This document shows positions 16,617 through 28,209 of a stretch of 64,000 nt of DNA, one piece after another. The stretch spans positions 46,101 to 110,100 of the forward strand of contig NZ_NEUE01000212.1 in NCBI RefSeq assembly GCF_002910905.1. Reading direction: 5' to 3'. The notes beneath the pieces are model-generated. The model ran no database searches and had not been told where the DNA came from. It worked only from the letters and a program-made list of their open reading frames with translations. The DNA is from Streptomyces sp. SM11 (GTDB taxonomy: Bacteria; Actinomycetota; Actinomycetes; Streptomycetales; Streptomycetaceae). The first letter of the stretch is position 1. Every line of letters begins with the position of its first letter. A program made the position numbers and the translations under genes.

Positions 16617-17795
16617 GTGCGCAGAGCCCGACCCCGCCCCCGTATCCGCGCCAACGGCCGTGCCGTTGCCGCTCTCGCCCTCTCCACCGCCGCCCTCACC
16701 GCGCTCACCGCGTGCGGCGCCGCACCCGAGGAGAAGGCCGCGACCGGGGTGAACGGGGTCAAGTCCACCGAGGCCACCTCGGTCGCCGACTTCGGCGGGC
16801 TGGAGAAGCTGGTCGCCGCCGCCGAGAAGGAGGGCGAGCTGAACGTGATCGCCCTGCCGCCGGACTGGGCCAATTACGGCGAGGTCATCAAGGCCTTCCA
16901 GGACAAGTACAAGGTCAAGATCAAGAGCGAGACCCCGGACGCCTCCAGCTCCGACGAGATAGCCGCCGTCAAGTCCCGCAAGGGCCAGAAGCGCGCCCCC
17001 GACGTCCTCGACCTCGGCATCGCCTTCGCCCGCAGCGGCGCCGCCGAGAACCTCTTCGCCCCGTACAAGGTCACCGCCTGGGACCAGATCCCCGACAGCC
17101 AGAAGGACGCGGACGGCCGCTGGTACAACGACTACGGCGGCTACGTCTCCATCGGCTGCGACGCCGCCCGCATCAAGACCTGCCCCGAGACCTTCGCCGA
17201 CCTGCTGAAGCCCGAGTACAAGGGCAAGGTCGCCCTCAACGGCAACCCGACCAAGTCCGGCTCCGCGTTCGGCGGTGTCTACGCGGCCTCGCTCGCCAGC
17301 AAGGGCTCGTTCGGCGACATCCAGCCCGGCATCGACTTCTTCGGCAAGCTGAAGAAGAGCGGGAACTTCATCCCCGTCGAGTCCACCCCGGCGACCGTCG
17401 AGAAGGGCGAGACGCCGATCAGCATCGACTGGGACTACCTGAACGCCGGGTACGCCGACCAGTTCAAGGGCAAGGGCGTCGACTGGAAGGTCTCCGTGCC
17501 GGCCGACGGCGTCTACGCCCAGTTCTACTCGCAGGCCATCAACAAGGAGGCCCCGCACCCGGCGGCCGCCCGCCTGTGGATGGAGTACCTGTACAGCGCC
17601 GAGGGCCAGAACCTCTGGCTCAAGGGCTACGCCCGCCCCGTGCTGCTGCCCGCCATGACCGAGGACGGCACCGCCGACAAGTCCTTCGTCGCCAAGCTGC
17701 CCGAGGTCGCGGGCACCCCGGCCTTCCCGAGCTCCGAGGAACTCGACCAGGCCAGCGCCACCCTCGCCGAGAACTGGGACAAGGCCGTCTCCTGA
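16617..17795 (+). CDS. ABC transporter substrate-binding lipoprotein
   Basis: 392 aa with a lipoprotein signal (lipobox LTAC near residue 33). It belongs to the iron/aminoethylphosphonate-type periplasmic binding family (SBP type 2), seen in YKGKVALNGNPTKSGSAFGG and EAPHPAAARLWMEYLYSAEGQ. GGGAG precedes the GTG start. First of five coupled genes encoding a full importer plus a phosphatase. The set resembles PhnSTUV-type 2-aminoethylphosphonate uptake; a ferric or other organic-anion substrate remains possible because the iron-ligand tyrosine pair is not obvious. Confidence 0.85.
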   Translation: MRRARPRPRIRANGRAVAALALSTAALTALTACGAAPEEKAATGVNGVKSTEATSVADFGGLEKLVAAAEKEGELNVIALPPDWANYGEVIKAFQDKYKVKIKSETPDASSSDEIAAVKSRKGQKRAPDVLDLGIAFARSGAAENLFAPYKVTAWDQIPDSQKDADGRWYNDYGGYVSIGCDAARIKTCPETFADLLKPEYKGKVALNGNPTKSGSAFGGVYAASLASKGSFGDIQPGIDFFGKLKKSGNFIPVESTPATVEKGETPISIDWDYLNAGYADQFKGKGVDWKVSVPADGVYAQFYSQAINKEAPHPAAARLWMEYLYSAEGQNLWLKGYARPVLLPAMTEDGTADKSFVAKLPEVAGTPAFPSSEELDQASATLAENWDKAVS

Positions 17796-18727
17796 TGACC
17801 GTCCCCCACCCGTCCGCCGCCCCGGGGACGCCCCCGGGGCCCGGGGCGGCCACCGTGCAGGCCGGTGGCCGCGTCCCGCGCCGCCGCCGGCCGCCCCGCA
17901 CCTGGCTCGGCGCGCTCCCGCTGCTCCTCTTCGCCGGGCTCTGCTTCGGACTGCCCGCCGGGGCCCTGCTGTACGGGGCGCTCACCCGCAACGACCCGGT
18001 CGCCGGCACCACCGAGATCACCGGCGAGCACCTGGCGCGCTCGCTCCAGGGGCCCTACCTCAGCTCGCTCACCGGCAGCGTCCAGCTGTCCGCGCTGACC
18101 GCCGCGCTCGCCACCGTGCTCGGGGTGCTGATCGCCCAGGCCGTCGTCACCTCCCGGCGCGGCGCCCTGCGCGGCGCGGTGCTCACCGCCTCCGGGGTGC
18201 TCGCCAACTTCGGCGGCATCCCGCTCGCCTTCGCCTTCGTCGCGACCCTCGGCATCTCCGGGGTCGTCACGGAGATCGGACACCTGGACGCCCTCGGCTG
18301 GAACCTCTACTCCTTCACCGGGCTCACCGTCATCTACCTCTACTTCCTCGTCCCGCTCATGGTGCTCGTCGTCGTTCCCGCGCTGGACGGGCTGCGCCCG
18401 CAGTGGCGGGAGGCCGCGCTCAACACAGGGGCCTCCACCTGGCAGTTCTGGCGACACGTCGGACTGCCGGTCCTCGCGCCCTCGCTGCTCGGCGGCTTCG
18501 TCCTGCTCTTCGGCAGCGCCTTCGCCGCGCACGCCACGGCCGCCGCCCTGGTCGGCGGCTCCGTTCCGCTGGTCACCCTGAAGATCGCCGACGCGCTCTC
18601 GGGCAACGTCCTGGTCGGCCAGGAGAACGTCGCCCTGGCGCTGAGTCTCGACATGATCGTGATCGCCGGACTGGTGATGGCGGTCTACCTGCCCCTCCAG
18701 CGACGGAGTTCCCGATGGCTGCGCTGA
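17795..18727 (+). CDS. ABC transporter permease
   Basis: 310 aa with six hydrophobic helices and an EAA loop, EAALNTGASTWQFWRHVGLP, typical of binding-protein-dependent permeases. The ATG shares one base with the upstream stop (TGATG). The N-terminal 37 residues are proline- and arginine-rich and cytoplasmic. Works with the next permease and the ATPase at 19621 as the translocation channel. The stop overlaps the following start by 13 bases. Confidence 0.88.
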   Translation: MTVPHPSAAPGTPPGPGAATVQAGGRVPRRRRPPRTWLGALPLLLFAGLCFGLPAGALLYGALTRNDPVAGTTEITGEHLARSLQGPYLSSLTGSVQLSALTAALATVLGVLIAQAVVTSRRGALRGAVLTASGVLANFGGIPLAFAFVATLGISGVVTEIGHLDALGWNLYSFTGLTVIYLYFLVPLMVLVVVPALDGLRPQWREAALNTGASTWQFWRHVGLPVLAPSLLGGFVLLFGSAFAAHATAAALVGGSVPLVTLKIADALSGNVLVGQENVALALSLDMIVIAGLVMAVYLPLQRRSSRWLR

Positions 18728-19614
18728 CCCCTGTCTCCACGGCCCCCGTCGCCGCCCCGGTGAAGACGGCCCGTCGCCGCCCGCGCTACTGGCGCGGCGC
18801 GGTCCTCACCGTCGCCGGGCTGTACTTCCTCACCCCGCTGGTCTCCTCGTTCGTCTTCACCGTCCATGTGCCGAACCAGGGCGTCACCTTCGCCGCGTAC
18901 AGCGGGATCCTGTCGGCCGAAGGCTTCACCGAGAGCCTGTTCCTCTCGCTCTCCCTCGCCGTCGCCACGATCGCGCTGGCCCTGCTGCTCGTCGTGCCCG
19001 CCCTCGTCGCGGTCCGGCTCGGGCCGCCCCGGCTGCGCGCCGTCGTCGAGATCGTCTGCATGCTGCCGCTGGTGGTGCCGCCGATCGCGCTGGTCACCGG
19101 GATCGCCACGGTGCTGCGCTGGGGGCCCGACCACTTCTCCCGCACCCACCTCTACCAGACCTTCCTCGCCGTGCAGAACGAGTCGTTCCCGGTGGTGCTG
19201 GTGCTCGCCTACACCGTGCTGGCGCTGCCGTTCGTGCACCGCTCGCTGGACGCCGGACTGCGCGCGGTCGACGTGCCCACACTGGTGGAGGCGGCCCGGA
19301 ACTGCGGGGCGGGGCGGCTGTACGTGATCCTCCGGGTCATCCTGCCCAATCTGCGTTCCTCGCTCGCCGGGGCCTCCTTCCTGACCCTGGCGCTGGTGCT
19401 CGGCGAATACACCGTCGCCTCGCTGCTGGGCTTCCGGCCCTTCGCGGTGTGGATCGTCTCCGTCTCCGGCGCCGAGGCCCGGATGTCGGTCGCGGTGTCC
19501 CTGCTCAGCCTGCTGATTACCTGGGCCCTGCTGCTCGTCCTCTCCCGCGCCGGAACCGGTTCGTCCGCCGCCGTCCCCACCGCCGCCCCCACTCCCGTAC
19601 CCGGCAAGGAGTAG
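18715..19614 (+). CDS. ABC transporter permease
   Basis: 299 aa, the second half of the heterodimeric channel. Six helices are visible, with the EAA loop VEAARNCGAGRLYVILRVILPNLRSSLAG. The ATG at 18715 lies inside the end of the previous gene and follows CGGAG. The long hydrophobic stretch MLPLVVPPIALVTGIATVL is typical of PhnV/PotC-like permeases. The ATP-binding gene begins 6 bp after the stop. Confidence 0.88.
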   Translation: MAALTPVSTAPVAAPVKTARRRPRYWRGAVLTVAGLYFLTPLVSSFVFTVHVPNQGVTFAAYSGILSAEGFTESLFLSLSLAVATIALALLLVVPALVAVRLGPPRLRAVVEIVCMLPLVVPPIALVTGIATVLRWGPDHFSRTHLYQTFLAVQNESFPVVLVLAYTVLALPFVHRSLDAGLRAVDVPTLVEAARNCGAGRLYVILRVILPNLRSSLAGASFLTLALVLGEYTVASLLGFRPFAVWIVSVSGAEARMSVAVSLLSLLITWALLLVLSRAGTGSSAAVPTAAPTPVPGKE

Positions 19615-19620
19615 CCACCC

Positions 19621-20775
19621 ATGTCAGCCCTGCCCACCGCCACCGCCGGACGTTCCGAGCCGCCCAGGACCGAAGCCCCGCACGGGCGCGCCGCCACCGG
19701 AGCCCGGGTGGAGTTCCGCTCCCTGCGCCGGGCGTTCGGCCCGACCGTGGCCCTCGACGGACTCGACCTCACCGTCGAACCCGGCGAGCTGCTCGCCCTC
19801 CTCGGCCCCTCCGGCTGTGGCAAGACCACCGCGCTGCGGGTGCTCGCCGGCTTCGAGCAGCCGGACTCCGGCGAGGTCCTGGTGGACGGCGAGGACATCC
19901 TCCGGATACCCGCCAACCGGCGCGACGCCGGCATGGTCTTCCAGTCCTACAGTCTCTTCCCGCACCTGAACGCCCGCGACAACGTGGCCTTCGGCCTGCG
20001 CGTACGGAAGGTGTCCACCGCCGAGCGGCACGCCACCGCCGCCGAACTCCTCGACCTGGTCGGGCTGCCCGACCACGGCGGACGCTTCCCGCACCAGATG
20101 TCCGGCGGCCAGCAGCAGCGGGTCGCCCTGGCCCGCGCGCTCGCACTGCGGCCCCGGGTGCTGCTGCTGGACGAACCGCTCTCGGCACTCGATGCCAAGG
20201 TGCGGCTCTCGCTCCGCGAGGAGATCCGCCGCCTCCAGCTGTCGCTCGGGATCACCACCATCTTCGTCACCCACGACCAGGAGGAGGCCCTCTCCATGGC
20301 CGACCGGGTCGCCGTCCTCAACGCGGGCCGCCTGGAGCAGTGCGCGCCCCCGGCCGAGCTGTACGAACGTCCCGCCACCGCGTTCGTCGCGGAGTTCGTC
20401 GGCACCATGAACCGGCTGCCGGGCCGCCTGACCGGGAACGGAACGGTCGAGGTCGCGGGCGCCGCCCTGCCGGTCGACGGCGAGGCCCCGGCGGGCGGCG
20501 GGCCCGTCGACGTGCTGATCCGGCCCGAGGGCATCCGTGCCGAGGCCGACCCCGAGGGCACGGCCACCGTCGTCTCCGCGTCGTTCCTCGGCTCGGTCAC
20601 CCGGGTCCTGCTCGACCTCCCGGACGGCGTCGCGCTCAAGGCCGACCTCCCCTCCCGCGACGCCGTGGACCTGCTGCCCGGCGTACGGGTCCGGGTCACG
20701 CCCGTACCGCGCCCGGTGCTCGTCGTCCCCGTGGCGCCGGTACGCGAGTCCTCGGCCGGGAAGGCAGCGGCATGA
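19621..20775 (+). CDS. ABC transporter ATP-binding protein
   Basis: 384-aa ATPase energising the importer. Walker A is GPSGCGKTT (about 61-69), the Q-loop VFQSYSLFPHLNARDNV, the signature MSGGQQQRVALARALAL, Walker B LLLDEPLSALDAKVR and the switch histidine TIFVTHDQEEAL. A C-terminal TOBE-type domain (VLIRPEGIRAEAD...VTRVLLDLPDG) matches spermidine/phosphonate/iron-type importers. The stop overlaps the HAD gene start by 4 bases. Confidence 0.93.
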   Translation: MSALPTATAGRSEPPRTEAPHGRAATGARVEFRSLRRAFGPTVALDGLDLTVEPGELLALLGPSGCGKTTALRVLAGFEQPDSGEVLVDGEDILRIPANRRDAGMVFQSYSLFPHLNARDNVAFGLRVRKVSTAERHATAAELLDLVGLPDHGGRFPHQMSGGQQQRVALARALALRPRVLLLDEPLSALDAKVRLSLREEIRRLQLSLGITTIFVTHDQEEALSMADRVAVLNAGRLEQCAPPAELYERPATAFVAEFVGTMNRLPGRLTGNGTVEVAGAALPVDGEAPAGGGPVDVLIRPEGIRAEADPEGTATVVSASFLGSVTRVLLDLPDGVALKADLPSRDAVDLLPGVRVRVTPVPRPVLVVPVAPVRESSAGKAAA

Positions 20776-21464
20776 CGACGCCCGCCGCCGTGCTCCTCGA
20801 CATGGACGGCACTCTCGTCGACACCGAGGTGCTGTGGTGGGACACGGCCCACGAGGTCGCCGCCGGACTCGGGCACCGGCTGTCCGACGCGGACGCGCCG
20901 GAGGTCGTCGGCCGGGCCGTCGCGGACACCGCCGCTCATCTGGTCGACGTCACGGGCGGGACGGCCGCCGCACTGCCCGGCGTGGCCGCCGAGCTGACCG
21001 CGTCCTTCTTCCGCAAGGTCGACGCGGGCGCCCCGCTGCGCCCCGGGGCTGCCGGGCTGCTCGCCGCACTGGAGCGGTCCCGGGTGCCGTTCGCCCTGGT
21101 CAGCGCCTCGCCCCGGAGCGTGGTGGACGCGGTGGTGGCTGGGTCGCTGGCCGGGGCGGACTTCGCCTTCGCCCTGTCGGCCGACGACACCGTACGGACC
21201 AAGCCGCATCCGGACCCGTACATGGCGGCGGCGGCCCGGTTCGGCGTTCCGGCCTCGGCCTGCGTCGCCGTCGAGGATTCCCCGGACGGCACCGCCTCCG
21301 CGCACGCCGCCGGGTGCGCGGTGCTGGTGGTGCCCTCGCTGCTGCCGGTGGAGCCCGCGCGGGGGCGGACCTTCGCCCGTAGCCTGGAAGAGGTCGACCT
21401 CGGGGTGCTCCGTGACTGCCTGAGGCGTCCGGATCCTGAAATCCGGGGTCCGAAACGAGCGTGA
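20772..21464 (+). CDS. HAD-superfamily phosphatase
   Basis: 230-aa Rossmann-fold phosphohydrolase. Motif I is LLDMDGTLVDTE (nucleophile Asp, with a second Asp as acid/base), motif II ALVSASP, motif III the lysine in TKPHPDPYM and motif IV VAVEDSPDG. The cap and length fit the beta-phosphoglucomutase/phosphatase group. The PhnX phosphonatase lysine of the cap is not evident, so it probably removes phosphate from the imported ligand or a derivative rather than cleaving a C-P bond. Last gene of the operon, coupled by ATGA. Confidence 0.87.
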   Translation: MTTPAAVLLDMDGTLVDTEVLWWDTAHEVAAGLGHRLSDADAPEVVGRAVADTAAHLVDVTGGTAAALPGVAAELTASFFRKVDAGAPLRPGAAGLLAALERSRVPFALVSASPRSVVDAVVAGSLAGADFAFALSADDTVRTKPHPDPYMAAAARFGVPASACVAVEDSPDGTASAHAAGCAVLVVPSLLPVEPARGRTFARSLEEVDLGVLRDCLRRPDPEIRGPKRA

Positions 21465-21804
21465 TTCACGCCACCCTTGATCAGGGTTGCGCTCAGATGA
21501 GCGAATTGGGGATGGCTGCACTTCTGGAAGACGTGGCACTCAGTGCCACCCCGCTGGCTTCGAGAAGTGGACTCGAATGGTGAGAAGGTCGCTCGAATGA
21601 GCGGCTGGGGTCGAGTTTCGGCCATATCGCCTTCAGGAGGTGAAGGTAAGAGTTCGGATGCTTCGACCGGGCGGCCCTTTCAATCCGCTGGCGGACGGGT
21701 GGTTGCGGTCGCATGACGACCAAGTGGACGTACCCATACACCTTCGATCTGGGTATGTTCCTCGCCGTCAGGGCAGCCACCGCGTCCTCGAGGAGTCGAG
21801 ACCC
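21465..21804. promoter_or_regulatory. Operon end and ppdK leader region
   Basis: 340 bp without a gene. It holds ACCCTTGATCAGGGT (21473-21487), a possible weak terminator, and a perfect palindrome GTGGCACT-C-AGTGCCAC (21533-21549) whose arms match the heptamers of the GntR operator at 16564-16592. The ppdK promoter should lie in the final 100 bp, but I could not place -35/-10 boxes with confidence. The frame stays open from 21640 into ppdK but lacks a ribosome site. Confidence 0.45.
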
Positions 21805-24516
<2,712 letters not shown>

Positions 24517-24560
24517 CCCGGGCTCATGGGTCCGGGGCGCGGAGACGTTCCGGACCCTCA

Positions 24561-24590
24561 CGGGCAGGGCTGCACGAACAGCCCTGCCCG
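24561..24590 (+). terminator. ppdK terminator 1
   Basis: Perfect 11-bp stem CGGGCAGGGCT / AGCCCTGCCCG with an 8-base loop, 45 bp after the stop. A smaller GGGTCCGG / CCGGACCC hairpin (24528-24557) precedes it. Confidence 0.75.
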
Positions 24591-24617
24591 CCGACCATGG
24601 CCTCAAGGCCCACCGAG

Positions 24618-24652
24618 AAGCGGCGGCACCCTGTGCGGGGGTGCCGCCGCTT
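24618..24652 (+). terminator. ppdK terminator 2
   Basis: Perfect 13-bp stem AAGCGGCGGCACC / GGTGCCGCCGCTT with a 9-base loop. The tandem arrangement suggests strong transcriptional insulation. Confidence 0.75.
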
Positions 24653-25136
24653 CGCCTTGCGCTGCGCTGACCGGGAACGATCGACGGCCAAGGGGCCCGG
24701 TGTGACCGGCGGTACGGGAGTGCCGTGCGCGGAAATGACCGGCGGCGCGGAGAAGCCGTCAGAAGTGCGCACCGAATGTCGCGTGAAGAATGTGGCGCAG
24801 AGCACATTGCTTCGTTTAATACGCAAAGAAATTCGGGTGACGGTCGGGGGACCGGGGTGCGGTCCATGGATCCCCACCCATGGACCGCACCCGGCTTACC
24901 CCCGTCGGGTACGGAGCCGCACCGTCGCCCACCGCCGCCGAACACACAAAGCCCCCCACGGCCTTCACGTGCTCATCCGGTGGGCACCGGATGCGTACCC
25001 GACGTCGTACAGCCTTTCGGGTGAAGCGGAACTGGGCGACACCTTTCACTTCTGGCCGAAACCCCGTGGTGACCTCCTGTGACGGCCCGCATACCCTTCG
25101 GTGGGGGCAATTGCGGATGCAACAGGTGGGGGAGTA
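24653..25136. other. Intergenic region with a large hairpin (24855-24892)
   Basis: No convincing gene in 484 bp. A perfect 15-bp stem (24855-24869 with 24878-24892, core GTGCGGTCCATGG) encloses the 8-base loop ATCCCCAC. It lies about 245 bp before the DUF5937 start and has no T tract, so it may be a terminator, an attenuator or a protein site. Base composition from 24780 to 25080 is less GC-rich than the surroundings. Confidence 0.5.
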
Positions 25137-26174
25137 GTGCTGCGTATCCATGTGTCCAGGCTGGACCTTTCGCGGGTGCGGATGGCCACGAGACCGGACG
25201 CCTTGTGGGAAACCATTCTCAGTTTTCACCGGCTCAGGGACCGGCGCGCTTCGTCGGTGTTCGGAAAATGGCGTACGGAATCCCGGGCTCGGTTGAATGG
25301 TGAAGCGCAGCTGCTGGCGGCGGTCGTCCCGCCCCGCGGCTATTTCCCGGATTTCCTGACGCCCTCCCAGGAAGGCGCCGAGCCATTCGGGCTCGACGTC
25401 GGAATGGAGGCGCTGCGCGACACCCCCGCCGACCGCGTCCACGCGGAGCTGGAACTGCTGGCCGCCGGGCGTGTACGGCAGCGGGCAGACCGGTCGGTCG
25501 GTCAGCGGGACGTCGGAGCGGGAAGAGCGGGCGCGGCGCCGCCCGCCGCACTCGTGGAGGACCGTGCCGAGCCGCTCGCCCGGCTCATCGGAGCCCTCCG
25601 CAGCTACCACTACGCGGCCGTGGAGCCCTACTGGCCGCACATCAGGGCCAGCGTCGAGGCGGACCGAGCCGTCCGCGGACGGGCCCTGCTGGACGGCGGC
25701 GCGGACGGGCTCCTGGCCACCCTGCCGCCGATGATCCGGTGGCGCTCACCCGTGCTGGAGGCGGACTACCCGGTCGACCGCGATCTGCACCTGGACGGGC
25801 GCGGGCTGCTGCTCCAGCCGTCCTTCTTCTGCCGGGGCACACCGGTCGTCTACCGGGACCCGTCACTCCCGCCGGTGCTCGTCTACCCGGTGACCAACCC
25901 CGGCGCCCCGGACTTCGCCGAGCCGGGCCCCTGGCTCGGCCGGCTCGTCGGGCACACCCGCTCGGCCATCCTCCAGGCCATCGGCAACGGCTGCACCACC
26001 AGCGAACTCGCCCGCCGGGCCGGGGTGTCGCTGGCCTCCGCCAGCCAGCACGCCTCCGTGCTGCGCGAGGCGGGCCTGGTCCTGACGCTGCGCCACGGCA
26101 GCTCGGTCCTGCATACGCTGACCCCGCTCGGCGGCTCCCTGCTCCGCGGTGGCGCCCCGCTGGCCCTGCCCTGA
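25137..26174 (+). CDS. Winged-helix regulator with DUF5937 domain
   Basis: 345 aa. The N-terminal two thirds match DUF5937 of ArsR-like streptomycete regulators (LRIHVSRLDLSRVRMATRPDALWETILS). The C-terminal winged helix is RSAILQAIGNGCTTSELARRAGVSLASASQHASVLREAGLV. The GTG at 25137 is chosen because the family begins VLRIH; purine-rich AGGTGGGGGAG is upstream. The target is not evident. The next gene on the strand (VOC protein) starts 141 bp later. Confidence 0.82.
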   Translation: MLRIHVSRLDLSRVRMATRPDALWETILSFHRLRDRRASSVFGKWRTESRARLNGEAQLLAAVVPPRGYFPDFLTPSQEGAEPFGLDVGMEALRDTPADRVHAELELLAAGRVRQRADRSVGQRDVGAGRAGAAPPAALVEDRAEPLARLIGALRSYHYAAVEPYWPHIRASVEADRAVRGRALLDGGADGLLATLPPMIRWRSPVLEADYPVDRDLHLDGRGLLLQPSFFCRGTPVVYRDPSLPPVLVYPVTNPGAPDFAEPGPWLGRLVGHTRSAILQAIGNGCTTSELARRAGVSLASASQHASVLREAGLVLTLRHGSSVLHTLTPLGGSLLRGGAPLALP

Positions 26175-26315
26175 GCCGCGGCCGCCCCTCCGCGGCGGGC
26201 CGCGAGAATCCGTCCGCCGAACGGCGATGAGTTCTGTGCGGCCGTGCCGTCCAACCATCGAGAGCGCCCGACGGGCCACCGAGGGCGCCACGGGACAGAG
26301 GGAGAGGAAACGGCC

Positions 26316-26726
26316 ATGGCTCGGATGATCTTCGTGAACCTGCCGGTGAAGGACCTGGAGACCACGGTGGGCTTCTTCGGGAAGCTCGGCTTCACGACCA
26401 ACCCGCAGTTCAGCGACGACAAGGCCGCGTGTCTGGTCATCAGCGACACGATCTTCGCGATGCTGATGACGGAGCCGCGCTTCAAGGAGTTCACCAGGAA
26501 GGACGTCGTCGACGCGTCGAAGGCGACCGAGGTCATCCTCGCGCTCAGCGCCGACAGCCGCGAGAAGGTCGACGAGATCGTCGACGCGGCGCTGGCCTCC
26601 GGTGGGTTCCCGGCGGGCGGGACGCAGGACCTGGGATTCATGTACGGCCGTTCGTTCCAGGACCCCGACCACCACATCTGGGAGGTCATGTGGATGGACC
26701 CGGCCGCTGCCGAGGGCCAGGCCTGA
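26316..26726 (+). CDS. VOC (glyoxalase/bleomycin-resistance) family protein
   Basis: 136 aa with the vicinal-oxygen-chelate fold: MIFVNLPVKDLETTVGFFGKLGF at the start and SFQDPDHHIWEVMWMDP at the end. It resembles the YaeR/lactoylglutathione-lyase-like extradiol group of unknown substrate. GGGAGAGGAAA precedes the ATG at 26316. Acts in the cytoplasm, probably as a homodimer. The 140 bp after it, converging on the PhoX-like gene, hold nothing recognisable. Confidence 0.9.
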   Translation: MARMIFVNLPVKDLETTVGFFGKLGFTTNPQFSDDKAACLVISDTIFAMLMTEPRFKEFTRKDVVDASKATEVILALSADSREKVDEIVDAALASGGFPAGGTQDLGFMYGRSFQDPDHHIWEVMWMDPAAAEGQA

Positions 26727-26866
26727 CCTCGGCCGTACGCCGGGCCGACGCGGCGACCCGCGCCGGCCGGCCCGTCGCCCGGAGGTGCCCCGACCGCGAC
26801 CAGTGGCCGAAAACCGCCGTCAGGGAATACCGCCGTCAGCCGAAGCCGCCCTCGGCCGAACCCCCG

Positions 26867-28039
26867 TCAGCTGCGGAAGGGCCCCTTCACCTCGTACGTT
26901 ATGCCCCCGGAGGAGCTTCCTCTCGTCCCGCGCTGCGAGGAGAAGTAGAGCCGGCTTCCGTCCGGCGAGAACGCGGGCCCGGTGATCTCCGAACGGGACT
27001 GGCCGGTGATCCGCAGGAACGGGGCCACCGTGTCGTCCGGCGTGATCAGGCAGATCTCCATGTTCCCGCCGTCCTCCGCGATGTAGAGGTCTCCGGATCC
27101 GGACCGGGTGACGTTGTCCACCCCGGTCAGCGGGGCCGCACCGCCCGTCACCAGCGAGTCGTCGTAGGCGAGCGAGATCGACGAGGCGTTCGCGTCGTAC
27201 GCCCACACCCGGTTGTCGCCCTTGGTGGTGAACCAGCAGGTGCCCGCCGCGTAGAAGCAGCCCTCACCGCCCTTGAACACCTTCGCCCCGGACACCTGGT
27301 GCCGGGTCTGGGTGGAGGAGGCGGCCGGGTCCGGCACGTCCGCCCAGCTCACCGGCCCCGAGGTGCCCGTGCCCGCGACCAGCACCTGAAGGGTGCCGTT
27401 CGACAGGTTCCCCCACGTCGTGGGCCGGAAGCGGTAGAAGCGGCCGTCGCTCTCGTCCTCGGTGAGGTAGACGTACCCGTGGTCCGGGTCGGCGGCGGCG
27501 GCCTCGTGCTTGAAGCGGCCCATCGCCGGACGCCGCACCGCCGCGTTCACCCCCCAGGGATCGGTCTCGTACGCATACCCGCGGGTGACCTCCTCGCAGG
27601 ACAGCCAGGTGTTCCACGGGGTCGAGCCGCCCGCGCAGTTGTTGTTCGTGCCGGACAGGATCCGGTACGCGGACGTCACCGTCCCCGAGGAGTTGAACCG
27701 CACCGCGCTCGCCCCGCCCCCGCTGCTCGGGGACACCTCGGCGTTGGAGACGTAGATCCAGCCCGAGCCGTCGGCGTACGTCGCGCCGCCGTCGGGCGCG
27801 CGGTGCCAGCGGTAGGAGGTGCCGGGCACGGTCTGCCCGGAACGGGCGACGACGCGGCTGGTGAAGCCGCTCGGCAGCCGGATGCCGTCGCCGTTGGCCG
27901 ACTGGAGGGCGCCGTACGGGCCGGGGGCCGGCTGGGCCGGGTCGGCGAAGGCGGCGCCCCGCCACAGCGTGCCGCCGAAGGCCGCCGCCGAGCTGCCGAT
28001 CACCGCGGTGCGCAAGAAGGTCCGACGTTCCACGATCAC
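26867..28039 (-). CDS. PhoX-like (DUF839) Tat-exported protein
   Basis: 390 aa with a Tat signal (VERRTFLRTAVIGSSAAAFG, cleavage near AFA). The body matches the DUF839/PhoX beta-propeller family: GGSTPWNTWLSCEEV, MGRFKHEAAAADP, YLTEDES, GEGCFYA and ITGPAFSPDGSRLYFSSQRG. PhoX proteins are calcium/iron alkaline phosphatases, but many streptomycete members are untested. No convincing PHO box (GTTCACC repeats) was seen upstream, so control by PhoP is not supported here. The start is GTG at 28039. Confidence 0.85.
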   Translation of the reverse strand: MIVERRTFLRTAVIGSSAAAFGGTLWRGAAFADPAQPAPGPYGALQSANGDGIRLPSGFTSRVVARSGQTVPGTSYRWHRAPDGGATYADGSGWIYVSNAEVSPSSGGGASAVRFNSSGTVTSAYRILSGTNNNCAGGSTPWNTWLSCEEVTRGYAYETDPWGVNAAVRRPAMGRFKHEAAAADPDHGYVYLTEDESDGRFYRFRPTTWGNLSNGTLQVLVAGTGTSGPVSWADVPDPAASSTQTRHQVSGAKVFKGGEGCFYAAGTCWFTTKGDNRVWAYDANASSISLAYDDSLVTGGAAPLTGVDNVTRSGSGDLYIAEDGGNMEICLITPDDTVAPFLRITGQSRSEITGPAFSPDGSRLYFSSQRGTRGSSSGGITYEVKGPFRS

Positions 28040-28209
28040 TCCACGTATGAGTGAGGGCCCGCCGTTCCGGACGGACCGGCGGGTCGCGCGTCAGGACTGT
28101 AGGAGTGCGGAATTGACGGAACGTCAAGGGAGGATGAACGGGCGGCGGACGGGTTGCACAGGCCGCACCTCCGAGGCCCGTCCGCCCGTACCGGCCGCGC
28201 CCCCGCGAA

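Noticed and set aside
20772..21464. Phosphonoacetaldehyde hydrolase (PhnX)
   Set aside because: HAD motifs are present but the PhnX cap lysine pattern is not evident, so only a general phosphatase is claimed.
24880..25137. 85-aa frame upstream of the DUF5937 gene
   Set aside because: No ribosome site, starts inside a large hairpin, and composition is not protein-like.
26867..28100. PHO box controlling the PhoX-like gene
   Set aside because: No GTTCACC-type direct repeats found upstream of 28039.
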